DNA of 64,000 nucleotides from Streptomyces sp. T12 (GCF_028736035.1 NZ_CP117866.1:868001-932000); one strand, 5' to 3'; shown: positions 54,575-62,965, counted from the stretch's first letter. Notes: a model not told the origin generated them from the sequence alone. Program-made: numbers and translations.

Positions 54575-54639
54575 GTGTGTCCTTCTTCCGTGTCTGGGAA
54601 CCGTGTGGGCCGGCGCCGGAAGGCGGTGTGGCCGCCGTC

Positions 54640-54960
54640 GAGGGGGGGCGGATTGCCCCGGTGATGTACAAGGGCTCCGACGATGCGAGGGATAGGACCG
54701 CGTCGGCGATCTCCTCGGGGGTGGCGAGGCGTTGGAGCGGGATCTGCCCCTCACGCTCGCGGCGGGTGGCCTCGGGGTCGGACCTGGGCTGGAAGGAGGC
54801 CTCGATGACCGGGGTCGTGGTGCGGGCCGGGACGACGACGTTGACCAGAGGGCAGCTGACGTGCAGGCCTCTGGTTGAGGGCGCTGGCGTCGACGGTGCC
54901 GAAGGTCTCCGGGGCTTCGCGGGCCAGGCATGTGCACGTCTTGACGTGTGGCCTGACGTC
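54640..54960 (-). pseudogene. internally deleted SDR dehydrogenase gene
   Basis: On the minus strand the C-terminal part is clear: VNVVVPARTTTPVIEASFQP, then GQIPLQRLATPEEIADAVLS and LASSEPLYITGAI. These are SDR C-terminal elements. Just before it lie FGTVDASALNQR and RGLHVSC-like pieces from the region after the cofactor loop, in mixed frames, so the middle with the Tyr-x3-Lys site is deleted. A further frame change occurs in the G7 run (54642-54648), where PLDGGHT would restore the usual end. A dehydrogenase for the aldehyde or alcohol product of the operon was probably lost here. Confidence 0.6.
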
Positions 54961-55117
54961 GAGGCTGTGCCTCGGCGGCCCTGCATACGGTCGATGGTGT
55001 CCCGCATCACGCCGGCCAGCACGATCGGCGCCGGCTGGGGTGGCGATTCACTCGACGAGGGTGCCGAGTGCCTGTTGGAGCCGGTTCACAGCTGTACAGC
55101 TCATGATTGGTTCGCCG

Positions 55118-55603
55118 CTACACCGCGGTGCAGATCATCTGGATCTCGACAGGGGTGTTGAGGGGTAGCCCGGCGACACCGATCGCGGTGCGCGCATGCC
55201 GTCCGTTCTCGCCCAGCACCTCGATGAGCAGTTCACTGGCCGCGTTGGCGACCTGCGACTGCAGACCGAAGTCCGGCGTACTGGCCACGAAGACCAGCAT
55301 CTGCACGATCCGGACCCGGTCCAGGTCGCCCACCGCCTGCACAGCGGCGGCCAGGCAGTTGAGCGCGGCATGGCGCGCGAGCTCCCGAGCCCTCTCCAGC
55401 TCGACGTCCCGGCCGACAATGCCCTGACCCAGCAGCTCGCCGTTCTTGAAAGGCAGTTGGCCGGAGATGTGGATGCTGGAGTCCACCGTCCGGTGGTGCA
55501 CGAAGTACGCGTTGCCGGCGAGGTCGGGCAGCTCCAGGCCGAGGTTCTGGAGCCTTTCCGAAGCCGAGTCGCCCTTGACGGTCTGCGGCAGGGGCAGGCT
55601 CAT
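55118..55603 (-). CDS. RidA family (YjgF/UK114) deaminase
   Basis: 161-residue trimeric-type RidA-like protein that hydrolyses reactive enamines/imines to ketones and ammonia. Conserved parts are AYFVHHRTVDSSIHISGQLP, GDLDRVRIVQMLVFVASTPD and the C-terminal GRHARTAIGVAGLPLNTPVE with the substrate-binding Arg and the first Glu of the VE pair. The last motif is VEIQ rather than VEIE, a known subfamily change. Its place beside two FAD amine oxidases fits imine clearance. Only a weak ribosome site (AAGG) is seen. Four 8-bp repeats lie between it and the HAD gene. Confidence 0.85.
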   Translation of the reverse strand: MSLPLPQTVKGDSASERLQNLGLELPDLAGNAYFVHHRTVDSSIHISGQLPFKNGELLGQGIVGRDVELERARELARHAALNCLAAAVQAVGDLDRVRIVQMLVFVASTPDFGLQSQVANAASELLIEVLGENGRHARTAIGVAGLPLNTPVEIQMICTAV

Positions 55604-55636
55604 GCCGCCACCGCCTTGCTGTGGACCATTTCCTCA

Positions 55637-55668
55637 GTTCTCCTGTTCTCGAGTTCTCCAGTTCTCCG
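55637..55668. repeat. four 8-bp repeats GTTCTCNN
   Basis: GTTCTCCT, GTTCTCGA, GTTCTCCA and GTTCTCCG follow head to tail in the 73-bp spacer between the HAD and RidA genes. On the coding strand they read as GGAGAAC repeats, so each contains a Shine-Dalgarno-like GGAG, which may affect RidA translation. Confidence 0.6.
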
Positions 55669-55676
55669 CTCGGGCG

Positions 55677-56357
55677 TCAGGGGCGCGGCAGACCGAAGAG
55701 GGCCGGGAGGTCGGCGATGTCGGTGATCCGCTCGTAGCCGAGCCAGTGCTCGTCGTGCTCCCAGCCGCGGTCGACGTACACCTTGTTCTCGATGCCCATG
55801 ATGGCCGCGGAGCGGTGGTCGTACATCGGGCTCGCGGAGACGTGGACGATCTCGTCGGGTGCCACGCCGAGCTTGTCAAACATGTACTCGAAGGCGCGGA
55901 GTCGCGGCTTGTAGACGCCCATCTCCTCGGCGCTGATGACGACCTCGAACGGGGCCTCGAGGTTCTCCGCGAGGCGCACGGCATGGGCGGTGTCGCTGTT
56001 CGTGATGATGACCAGCGGGACCTCCTCGGCCAGGCGGTTCAGCGCCTCGGTGACACCGGGGTACGGGCCCCAGGTGGGGATGCGCTCGTACACCGCCCGC
56101 GCCTCGTCCTCGCGGTACTCGAGGCCGACCTTGCGCAATGCGCGTTCCATGGAACGCGCAACGACCTGGTGGAACGGCTGGTACGCGCCCGTGCACTCGT
56201 CGATCCGGTACGCCTTGCAGATCCGCAGGAACTCATCGGCAACCTCGGCCGGCAGCCGGTCCCCCAGGACCTCACGCATCGCGTCGTTGATGCTGAACTT
56301 GATCAGCGTTCCGTTCATGTCGAACGTCACGAACCTGGGCTTGATGTCGAATACCAC
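55677..56357 (-). CDS. haloacid dehalogenase type II-like hydrolase
   Basis: 226-residue HAD protein of the L-2-haloacid dehalogenase-like group. Motif I is PRFVTFDMNGTLIKFS (nucleophile Asp; DxN variant), motif II VPLVIITNSDTAHAV, motif III Lys in EMGVYKPRLRAFEYM and motif IV IVHVSASPMYDHRSAAIMG. A helical cap lies at about residues 17-95. Members act on haloacids or phosphates; here the context suggests processing of a phosphorylated or modified amine, which is inference. The GTG at 56357 is supported by AGGAGG 4 nt upstream. It is the first gene of the operon, and operator-like motifs lie 50-85 bp before it. Confidence 0.8.
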   Translation of the reverse strand: MVFDIKPRFVTFDMNGTLIKFSINDAMREVLGDRLPAEVADEFLRICKAYRIDECTGAYQPFHQVVARSMERALRKVGLEYREDEARAVYERIPTWGPYPGVTEALNRLAEEVPLVIITNSDTAHAVRLAENLEAPFEVVISAEEMGVYKPRLRAFEYMFDKLGVAPDEIVHVSASPMYDHRSAAIMGIENKVYVDRGWEHDEHWLGYERITDIADLPALFGLPRP

Positions 56358-56406
56358 GAGTCCTCCTGGTTCTTCAGGGGGAAGCGACCTGAGACCGGGC
56401 CTCCCT

Positions 56407-56442
56407 GGTCGATTGTCGACCATCTGGAGGTCGATTGTCGAC
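56407..56442. promoter_or_regulatory. two operator copies in front of the amine operon
   Basis: GGTCGATTGTCGAC occurs at 56407-56420 and again at 56429-56442, each followed by CAT, with centres exactly 22 bp (two helical turns) apart. Each contains the inverted repeat GTCGA-TTG-TCGAC. Read on the other strand the motif is GTCGACAATCGACC, found with one change at the GntR gene (57355-57368). Confidence 0.75.
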
Positions 56443-56544
56443 CATGTGGCCATCGACTGTCAACGACTTCATGGCCAGCCAGCGTTCCCTCGAACCGCTG
56501 CCTGCCCCATTCCTCGGCGCTCCTCTCCGTCGTTGCCATGAGGC

Positions 56545-56820
56545 CCGAGGAGCGTTCGAGGTCGTGATCGCCACCGATGACGGGCGTCTACGGGCCCCGG
56601 CTGCGCGCCTTCGAATACACGCTGGCCACGCTCGGTGTGGCACTCGACGAGATCGTGCACGTCTCCGCGAGCCCCATGTACGACCTGCGCTCCGCGGCCA
56701 CCCTGGGCATCAAGAACAGAACAAGATGTCCACGGACCGCGGCTTCGAGCACACGAGTACTGGCCCGGCTACGAGCGCATCACCGACATCTCCGACTGCC
56801 CAGGGCTCGGGGATCACAGC
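56545..56820 (+). pseudogene. inverted partial copy of the HAD gene
   Basis: On the plus strand, starting with AFEVVIATDD, the frame reads TGVYGPRLRAFEYTLATLGV, ALDEIVHVSASPMYDLRSAA, TLGIKN, then in another frame DVHGPRLRAHEYWPGYERIT and DISDCPGLGD. This is the C-terminal half of the same protein as the HAD gene at 55677-56357 but in opposite orientation, with substitutions and frameshifts; the motif III Lys is replaced by Gly. Confidence 0.75.
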
Positions 56821-56910
56821 TGGAGTGACACCCGGCGCGACCGGCCTCCGTGCGAGTGTGGGTCACGGAGGCAGTCCTGGACTGCTGAGATTCAGAGAGG
56901 AAGGCCACCC

Positions 56911-57020
56911 GTGACCCACAAGGACAGGGTGTACGAGCGCCGGGTGGCTCATCGAGAGGCCGCGCGGATCGGAAACGTCACCGATCTGCCAGGTGCTCGG
57001 CGTCTCACGCACGAGCCACG
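56911..57020 (+). pseudogene. IS481-type transposase N-terminus remnant
   Basis: The frame begins VTHKDRVYERRV and EAARIGNVT, then in another frame QVLGVSRTS. This order (basic start, helix-turn-helix with GNVT and GVSRT) matches the N-terminal HTH of IS481-like transposases. No catalytic domain follows. Confidence 0.4.
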
Positions 57021-57350
57021 GACCGCCGCGCTCCCCCTCGCTCATCGCCGCGGAGACCGAGCAGGTCACCGAACCGCCGCCCGGTCAACCACGTCGACTC
57101 TGCTGGACACGCCCTGGCACGGCCAGCTGGTCCGGTTCCGCCAACCACGGCGCCTACATGGTCGGCTGCCCTCTACGGCAGGTCCCCAGGTACCCGCTTC
57201 GCCGGACCGGCACCGGCCTGACCCCAAACGGCGCCACCCCAGACACCGACCTGTCGCCGCGACTCGTGAGCCGGAAGGGACGCAGCTGTGCCTTCAGGGA
57301 GCTCCGTGCGCGGTAACCGCCTTGCGGTGTAGATGAAAAACCAGCGGAGG

Positions 57351-57385
57351 TATAGTCGACAAACGACCAAGTGGTCGACAATGAG
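57351..57385 (+). promoter_or_regulatory. gntR promoter with GntR operator copies
   Basis: TATAGT (57351-57356) is the -10. GTCGACAAACGACC (57355-57368) overlaps it and matches the operon operator (GTCGACAATCGACC) at 13 of 14 bases. CGACCA-AG-TGGTCG (57364-57377) is a perfect inverted repeat, and TGGTCGACAATGAG (57372-57385) gives another partial copy. The upstream 57021-57350 holds no gene. Confidence 0.75.
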
Positions 57386-57402
57386 CAAGGGAGGGCGACG
57401 GG

Positions 57403-58089
57403 GTGGACCACAAGTTCGAGTGGCAGGAGCAGCGGACGACGACGCCGGACGGTGTCTACCGCACACTGCGTGCCGCCATCCTCGACGGGACCGTACCTCC
57501 CGGCGGCCAGCTGCGCGAGGCGCACATCGCCACGGATCTCGGGATCAGCCGGTCCCCGCTGCGCGAGGCGCTGACCAAGCTGGAGGAGGAAGGGCTCGTC
57601 GTCAAGATCCCCTACCGTGGAGCGTTCGTGGTAGAGGTGAGCGCGCGTGAGGTCGCCGAGATCGACTCGGTCCGGCTACATGTCGAACCGTACGCCGCCG
57701 AGCTCTCGGCCGAAGCACTGCGCGGTCCTGAGCGGCCTCAGTTGCTGCAAACCGTCGAGGATCTCCGCCGGGCAATGGAGAAGGACGACATCCCGGCCAG
57801 CATCGACGCGCACCTTCGCTTCCACAGGCTCTTCTACGATCTCTCGGGGCACGGCGTCCTGCAGAGTCTCTGGAACGGCTGGGAGACCAAGCTGCGCCTC
57901 TACCTCAGCGTCGATCACCGCACTTACAGCGACAACCCGCATCAATTGGTCGTCGAGCACGAGAGGTTGGCCACGGTTGCCCTGGAAGGCGACACCCACT
58001 CGTTCCGCCAGGAACTGGCTGCCCACTTCCCCATGGGGCTGCGAGCCCAGACGGGAGATCCAGGGGACCGCACGCCTCGCCATGCATGA
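57403..58089 (+). CDS. GntR family regulator, FadR/FCD subfamily
   Basis: 228-residue regulator. The winged helix (residues about 14-78) has GVYRTLRAAILDGTVPPGGQ and REAHIATDLGISRSPLREAL, then LEEEGLVVKIPYRGAFV. The FCD ligand domain follows with EVAEIDSVRLHVEPYAAELS, IDAHLRFHRLFYDLSGHGVL and VVEHERLATVALEGD, containing the Asp/His residues that usually bind a metal and a carboxylate. It starts at GTG 57403 after GGGAGGG. Operator copies in its own promoter and before the HAD-RidA-oxidase operon point to it as the regulator of both, probably released by an organic or amino acid. Confidence 0.88.
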   Translation: MDHKFEWQEQRTTTPDGVYRTLRAAILDGTVPPGGQLREAHIATDLGISRSPLREALTKLEEEGLVVKIPYRGAFVVEVSAREVAEIDSVRLHVEPYAAELSAEALRGPERPQLLQTVEDLRRAMEKDDIPASIDAHLRFHRLFYDLSGHGVLQSLWNGWETKLRLYLSVDHRTYSDNPHQLVVEHERLATVALEGDTHSFRQELAAHFPMGLRAQTGDPGDRTPRHA

Positions 58090-58180
58090 GGCCATGCCGC
58101 CTGCGTGAAGTGTCCAACCCCACTCGTCACCGGGACGTTGTAGACCAATGCCGGGAGTCAAGGACCACGGTGAGTGCGGC

Positions 58181-58252
58181 ATCTCAAAATGAGAGTGGAT
58201 ACCTCAACATGAGAGTGCAAATGAGAGCGGATACCTCAAAATGTTAGTGACG
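58181..58252. repeat. iterated 20-bp repeat with CTCA-N3-TGAG core
   Basis: Unit 1 (58181-58200) and unit 2 (58201-58220) follow head to tail and match ACCTCAAAATGAGAGTGGAT in most positions. After a 12-bp half unit (58221-58232) a third unit starts at 58233. Units 1 and 2 contain the palindrome CTCA-N3-TGAG. The block ends 26 bp before the TniQ-like gene. It could be a transposon end or a multi-site operator. Confidence 0.65.
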
Positions 58253-58277
58253 CAGGTCACTCTCAGGAGGTGGACGC

Positions 58278-58430
58278 ATGCTGCCACGGAGATTAGCGCT
58301 GGTCACAGCCCCGCAAGCAGATGAAGCGTTCGCATCGTGGGTGGATCGGATGGCTCGCGTGAACCGGTGTTCGCCGGCTGAGGTCGCCGACCTGATGGGG
58401 CTGCACCTTCGAGGGGTTTATGCGAATGCC
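58278..58430 (+). pseudogene. TniQ-like N-terminal fragment
   Basis: The frame starts at ATG 58278 after AGGAGG and reads MLPRRLALVTAPQADEAFAS, WVDRMARVNRCSPAEVADLM, GLHLRGVYANARPPAFGVGL. The pattern of a short N-terminal strand, then S/W-x-x-R-x-A and a helix before a GL-turn resembles TniQ transposition-target proteins. After about 50 residues the family pattern is lost, although the frame stays open to 58661. Codon 6 is TTA. The assignment is weak. Confidence 0.4.
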
Positions 58431-58611
58431 CGGCCCCCTGCGTTCGGAGTGGGATTGGATCTTTGCCGGGGGATGCCTGGCGCTGCCGCGCGGTGCTGTT
58501 TCCCCTGGTCAGAACCGTGCGTCGAGCCACTTGATCCGGCTCATGCCGCCCTGCATCGGGCCGTCCGCTCACGCATCGCTCACGCGCCGCCGACTGCTGA
58601 GCAGTGCGTGG

Positions 58612-59178
58612 TCAGATCTGGCCGAGGTCGATCTCCACCGGGAAGGGGGCCACTACCTTGAGGACGCCGGTGAACACGTCTCCGTCCCGGTAGGTCTTCG
58701 TCGCGGGGTCGAGAACGTAGGTGTGCACGAGAGGAACGCCTGTCGCGGCCTGCTCGATCCGCCAGTAGAAGCCGATGCCTGCCTTGGCGTACTGGTCGAC
58801 CTTCACGATCCGGTCGGTGGTCTCCGAGCCCGGCGACACCACCTCCGCGACCAGCAGCACGTGCTCAGGGCGGGTGGGGGTGATGTCGATCGTGTCCGCG
58901 CGGTACACGACGACGTCCGGGCGGCGATTGGTGAGCGGGACGTCCTGAAGCCGGACGTCGAAGCCGGTGTCGGCGTTCCACTCCGGGCCCGCGGCGGCAT
59001 CCAGGGCGTTCGCCAGAATCCGGGCCAGACGGTTGAGCCGCTTGGAGGCACTCGGACTCACGACGACCATCCCGTCCACGATCTCGATGCCAGCGCACTG
59101 CTCCTCGGACCAGGAGTCGTACTCCTCCGCCGTGATCTGCTCATGCATCCACGCCGGGGCCACCATCTCGGCTGTCAT
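58612..59178 (-). CDS. Uma2 family endonuclease-fold protein
   Basis: 188-residue protein of the Uma2 (DUF820) family with the PD-(D/E)xK nuclease fold. Motifs are YDSWSEEQCAGIEIVDGMVV (first acidic residue), RRPDVVVYRADTIDIT (PD motif) and HVLLVAEVVSPGSETTDRIV with the E-V-x-S-P-S/G core, then KVDQYAKAGIGFYWRIE (the Lys and Tyr helix). The family is highly expanded in cyanobacteria and Streptomyces and its role is not settled. GGGAGGTG lies 5 nt before the ATG. Confidence 0.82.
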   Translation of the reverse strand: MTAEMVAPAWMHEQITAEEYDSWSEEQCAGIEIVDGMVVVSPSASKRLNRLARILANALDAAAGPEWNADTGFDVRLQDVPLTNRRPDVVVYRADTIDITPTRPEHVLLVAEVVSPGSETTDRIVKVDQYAKAGIGFYWRIEQAATGVPLVHTYVLDPATKTYRDGDVFTGVLKVVAPFPVEIDLGQI

Positions 59179-59279
59179 GAAGCACCTCCCGGACACTGTG
59201 CCGCGGCCCGATCCCGCTGGATCGAGCGTACTGTCTGCCATCCGTCCGGCACGCTTGTCCCGCTCACGCACCCTCCACG

Positions 59280-59700
59280 CCGGCCGTCCTCCGGCCACCC
59301 GTGCCGGCACTGGCGGGAGCGGACGAGGCGGGGCCGGTGCTGCCGCTGCGGCCGCGACGGGCTGGCTCTGCGCGACGACCGCTGCCGCAGCTGCCATCCC
59401 TACCGCCTCATCGACAAAGCCCGCCCCATCTCCCGGCGGTTCACGCAGCTGGTGATCGCACTACCGACCGGCAAGGGCGGGCCGTTCGAGGCGTCCCGGT
59501 AGGCGACAGCGAGGGACCGGACTACGACGAGCAACGGCCCGCTCTGCATACGAGCCGTGGACACCAACCGCTGTTCACCGTCCGGCGCGACTGGGCGCCG
59601 GTGCCGGCCCGGCTGCGGAGCACGCCTGCGGGCGAGCCGCCGCTGACCGAGACCGCCCGCCGCTTGGTCGAGGACTTCACCCACGGTCGACACTGGCTCG
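59280..59700 (+). pseudogene. remnant of an integrase-associated zinc-ribbon gene
   Basis: In one frame, CRCGRDGLALRDDRCRSCHP (a Cys-x2-Gly...Cys-x2-Cys zinc-ribbon-like element) is followed by YRLIDKARPISRRFTQLV. In another, GHQPLFTVRRDWAPVPARLR and LTETARRLVEDFTHGRHWLG appear. This combination resembles the N-terminus of a Streptomyces integrase/recombinase type; the frames are broken and no catalytic domain follows. Confidence 0.35.
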
Positions 59701-59723
59701 GCGCCGACACGGCGGTCTTCGAG

Positions 59724-59932
59724 TCAGCGGCCGCACCGCCACGCTCCAGGCGCAGGACCAGGGCGCGGACGTAGCCCGAACCGTACGTCTCGTCCAGCAG
59801 GCGTTCGCTCCAGTTGGCCCCGTCGGCCCACTCGCCCTCGTCCTGCCGCTGGACGTGGACAGGGGTGCCCCACTCGGTCAGCAGGCGGCGCGCGGGTACG
59901 CCCGCGCCGTTGACCGGCCGCCACCTGGCCAT
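59724..59932 (-). pseudogene. fragment of a hypothetical protein
   Basis: On the minus strand MARWRPVNGAGVPARRLLTE and WGTPVHVQRQDEGEWADGAN continue to DETYGSGYVRALVLRLERGG. The composition looks like a real protein fragment of a type found near integrases, but the following frame is not conserved and the homologous protein cannot be named. Confidence 0.35.
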
Positions 59933-59997
59933 CCTGTGATGCCGGAGCCAGGCCGCGGCGGCGAGTCGGATCGCCGCCGCTCACGTGCCCAGGGCCG

Positions 59998-62895
59998 TCA
60001 CAGCCCCACTGGCTGCCATTCCTGGTTGGAGCCGCTGTTGGCGGGCCACTGGATGACCTTGGCGCCGTCGGCGGTGGATCCACTCTGTACGTCCGCGCAC
60101 AGCCCGCTCTTGATGTTGACGAGGCGGTAGTAGCCGCTGGTGGCCGCCGGAACGAGCTTCCACCTCTGGTTGGCGGCGTTGGTGTCCGACCACTGGTCCA
60201 GGGCTGTGCCGCTGCTGGTGGAGCTGCCCGGGACGTCGAGCACCTTGCCGCTGTTGACGTTGGACAGGCGGTAGGACCCGTCGTAGTCGGGGAGCAGCTT
60301 CCACTGTTGGTTGGCGCTGCCGGACCACGTGTACTGGATGACGGGCCCGCCGTCGGAGGTGGAGGAGCCGGAGACGTCCATGACCTTGCCGCTCTTGCGG
60401 TTGACCAGCTTGAAGGGGCCGGTCAGCAGGCCGATCGTGATCGTGGTGCTCGTTCCTGCGGTCAGCGAGACGATGCGGGCGTGGTTGCCCAGCGACGACG
60501 TGGTGACCGTCGCGCCGGTGCTGATGGATGTGATGCCGCGCCGGCAGATGAAGGTGATGTTCTGGTCGATGTCGGAGGTGAGCGTGACGGTGGCGGTGCG
60601 GGCCGCCGTGTCCCAGGTCAGGGATTCGACGGTGATGCGGTTGCGGCCGCGGACGCCGTTGATGGTGCCCTTGTCCAGTTGGTCGGGGAGGGCGGGGAGG
60701 ATCTCCAGGACTCCGGGACGGCTGTAGACGAGTGCTTCGCCGAGGACGCCGGGGATGGCGTTGGCGGCGTCGCAGTTGTAGATGTCCAGGTTGGGGTTGT
60801 GGGAGGTCATCAGACTCCGCCACACCATGTTCTTGCCGTAGATCTTCAGCAGGTTGCCGTAGACGCCGGGGCCGTCCTTCAGGCGGGCGCGGGCCAGCGC
60901 CCGGTGGAGGCTGCCGTGGGCGGAATAGTTCTGGTCGCCTCGCTTGTCCAGGGCCGTGCGGGCGTACTTGACCAGGTCGGGCTTGTCCTCGGGGTTGATC
61001 TCGTGCAGCGGCCAGGCGCCGTACAGGTGCTGGACGTGCCGGTGGTTGTAGCGGTCGGTCAGGCCCGGCCAGGACCACTCGGCGAGCGCCCCGTCGCTGT
61101 TGACGGTGTAGTCGGGCAGCTTGGCGAGCAGGGCGGTCCAGCGTTGCACGCCCTGGCCGCTGCCCTGCTCCAGGCCGAGGGTGTTGGCCGCGTCGATGGC
61201 GGCCTGGAGGGCGTGCCGGCCGGCCATGATGTCGCCGGTGGCGTTGATGGAGAACGCCTGGCTGGTGCTGAGCGGGGTGTTCTCCATGGAGTAGGAGGGG
61301 ACGAAGACAGCCTTGCCGCTGGAGTCGGTGCGGGTGAGGAAGTCCTCGTAGAACAGGGCCAGTTCCATCAGGGCCGGGCCGAGCTTGTTCTTGTAGAAGT
61401 CCGCGTCGCCGGTGACCTGGTAGTACTCCAGCAGTGGGTAGAGCAGCCAGTCGGCGCCGCCGGTCCAGGCCTCGCCGGGGAAGCTGCCGCTGTTGAAGTG
61501 CAGCATGTGCCCGTACTCGCCGTCGGTGCGGGACGGGGCGAGGAAGCCGCGGGCGCCGTAGAGGTTGGTGGCGTTGTCACGCCAGTGCTGCAGCTGCCCG
61601 AGGACCAGGTCGAAGTAGCCCTGCATGGCGTCGGTGAGGTCGAGGATGTTGCCGCCGGCGACCTGCAGGTTGATGTTGGCGTCGGTGGTGAAGTCGTCGG
61701 CCCAGGAGCCGTTCCAGGTGCCGGTCCAGATGCCGGTCAGGCGTGGTGGCAGGACACCACTGGAACTGATGAAGAGATAGCGGCCGGAGTCGTACATCCG
61801 CTCCAGCAGTGCGACGTCGATGGCGGACGCGTTGCTGTTCTGGCGGGCTATGAGCTCGCTGGTGGCCAGCCGGCGGTCGGCGGCGGAGACGTTCAGGTCG
61901 ATGCTGGAGCGGTCGTACATGGCCTGGTGCTTCGGTGCGTGGCGGCCCAGGAGAGTGGCGTAATCGGCCGTCAGCGCGGCGAGGGCGGTCTGCAGGGGCT
62001 GGCTGTTCCAGCCGGTGGAGGTCTCGTACCGGCCGAGCTTGGTCAGCAGCAGCACCTTGGTGGCCTTGGCGACCACCAGGGTCTGCCCGTCGGCGGTGAC
62101 GGAGGAGCCGCTGCCGGAGACCACGACGCGGGTGACGCCCTCGTAGCCGTAGGCACCGCCGGAGGGGTAGGTGCCGCGCAGGTTCAGGTAGCCGTCGCCG
62201 CTGGTGACGGTGGCGGTGGTGGAGAAGGACACTCTGGTCGGCACGCCCGCAAGAGCGGTGTTGACGCTGATGGTGGTGTCCACGGTGCGGCCGGTGGCGG
62301 GCAGCAGCTCGTGGACGATGACCTGGTCGGGGCGGGAGACGAAGACGTGGCGCTTCCAGGTGCCGTACTGGTCGGTCCAGGTGTGGGTGACCTCTCCGGT
62401 GCGGAAGTCGGTGATGCGGGCGAAGTCGTTGACGGTGGTCATGCCGGGAGTGCTCAGCTGCAACTCGTAGCCGGGGTGGAAGGTCTGCGTCCAGCGCAGG
62501 CTCCAGCCGCCTGCGAAGGTCGTGGAGGCTCCGGAGTAGTCGCCTGCCAGCGCCTTGTCCCGGGCGGCTTCGAGCTTGCCGGAGATCACCGGGGGCATGA
62601 CGCTGCGGGTGCCGTTGGGCAGCACGAACCGGTGATGATTGAAGATCATCTTCTCGAGCGTCGGCGCCCCGTAGTAGACGGCCCCGTACTCGCCGTTTCC
62701 GCTCAGGAACCCGTCGGTCCAGGCGGAGGCGGTGGCGTTGTCCCAGATGCCGCGGTCGGGCAGGGTGACCTGGGGCGGTACGGCCGCGGAGGCCTGGGAG
62801 GCGAAGACGAAGCCGGGCAGGGCCGCGGCGCCGGCGGTGAGGGCGGCCGTGGTGAGGAAACGCCGACGGTTGAGGGGAATGTCGGGCAGCGACAT
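59998..62895 (-). CDS. secreted GH95 family glycosidase with C-terminal ricin-type CBM
   Basis: 965-residue exported enzyme. The N-terminus IPLNRRRFLTTAALTAGAAA is a clear twin-arginine signal, cut after ASA. GH95 parts follow: GNGEYGAVYYGAPTLEKMIF, LRWTQTFHPGYELQLSTPGM, PPRLTGIWTGTWNGSWADDF, TTDANINLQVAGGNILDLTD, with the (alpha/alpha)6 barrel up to about residue 750. From about 830 a beta-trefoil has three repeats, each with a QQW/QRW/QEW ending (NQQWKLLP, NQRWKLVP, NQEWQPVG). It probably removes alpha-L-fucose or alpha-L-galactose from xyloglucan or pectin. GGAG precedes ATG 62895. Confidence 0.85.
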   Translation of the reverse strand: MSLPDIPLNRRRFLTTAALTAGAAALPGFVFASQASAAVPPQVTLPDRGIWDNATASAWTDGFLSGNGEYGAVYYGAPTLEKMIFNHHRFVLPNGTRSVMPPVISGKLEAARDKALAGDYSGASTTFAGGWSLRWTQTFHPGYELQLSTPGMTTVNDFARITDFRTGEVTHTWTDQYGTWKRHVFVSRPDQVIVHELLPATGRTVDTTISVNTALAGVPTRVSFSTTATVTSGDGYLNLRGTYPSGGAYGYEGVTRVVVSGSGSSVTADGQTLVVAKATKVLLLTKLGRYETSTGWNSQPLQTALAALTADYATLLGRHAPKHQAMYDRSSIDLNVSAADRRLATSELIARQNSNASAIDVALLERMYDSGRYLFISSSGVLPPRLTGIWTGTWNGSWADDFTTDANINLQVAGGNILDLTDAMQGYFDLVLGQLQHWRDNATNLYGARGFLAPSRTDGEYGHMLHFNSGSFPGEAWTGGADWLLYPLLEYYQVTGDADFYKNKLGPALMELALFYEDFLTRTDSSGKAVFVPSYSMENTPLSTSQAFSINATGDIMAGRHALQAAIDAANTLGLEQGSGQGVQRWTALLAKLPDYTVNSDGALAEWSWPGLTDRYNHRHVQHLYGAWPLHEINPEDKPDLVKYARTALDKRGDQNYSAHGSLHRALARARLKDGPGVYGNLLKIYGKNMVWRSLMTSHNPNLDIYNCDAANAIPGVLGEALVYSRPGVLEILPALPDQLDKGTINGVRGRNRITVESLTWDTAARTATVTLTSDIDQNITFICRRGITSISTGATVTTSSLGNHARIVSLTAGTSTTITIGLLTGPFKLVNRKSGKVMDVSGSSTSDGGPVIQYTWSGSANQQWKLLPDYDGSYRLSNVNSGKVLDVPGSSTSSGTALDQWSDTNAANQRWKLVPAATSGYYRLVNIKSGLCADVQSGSTADGAKVIQWPANSGSNQEWQPVGL

Positions 62896-62965
62896 GGGGC
62901 GACTCCGTTGTCGGACGGTGAGTACAACTGGGCACAGAGGTGCCACCGGTGCGGGTGCGGTGGTG

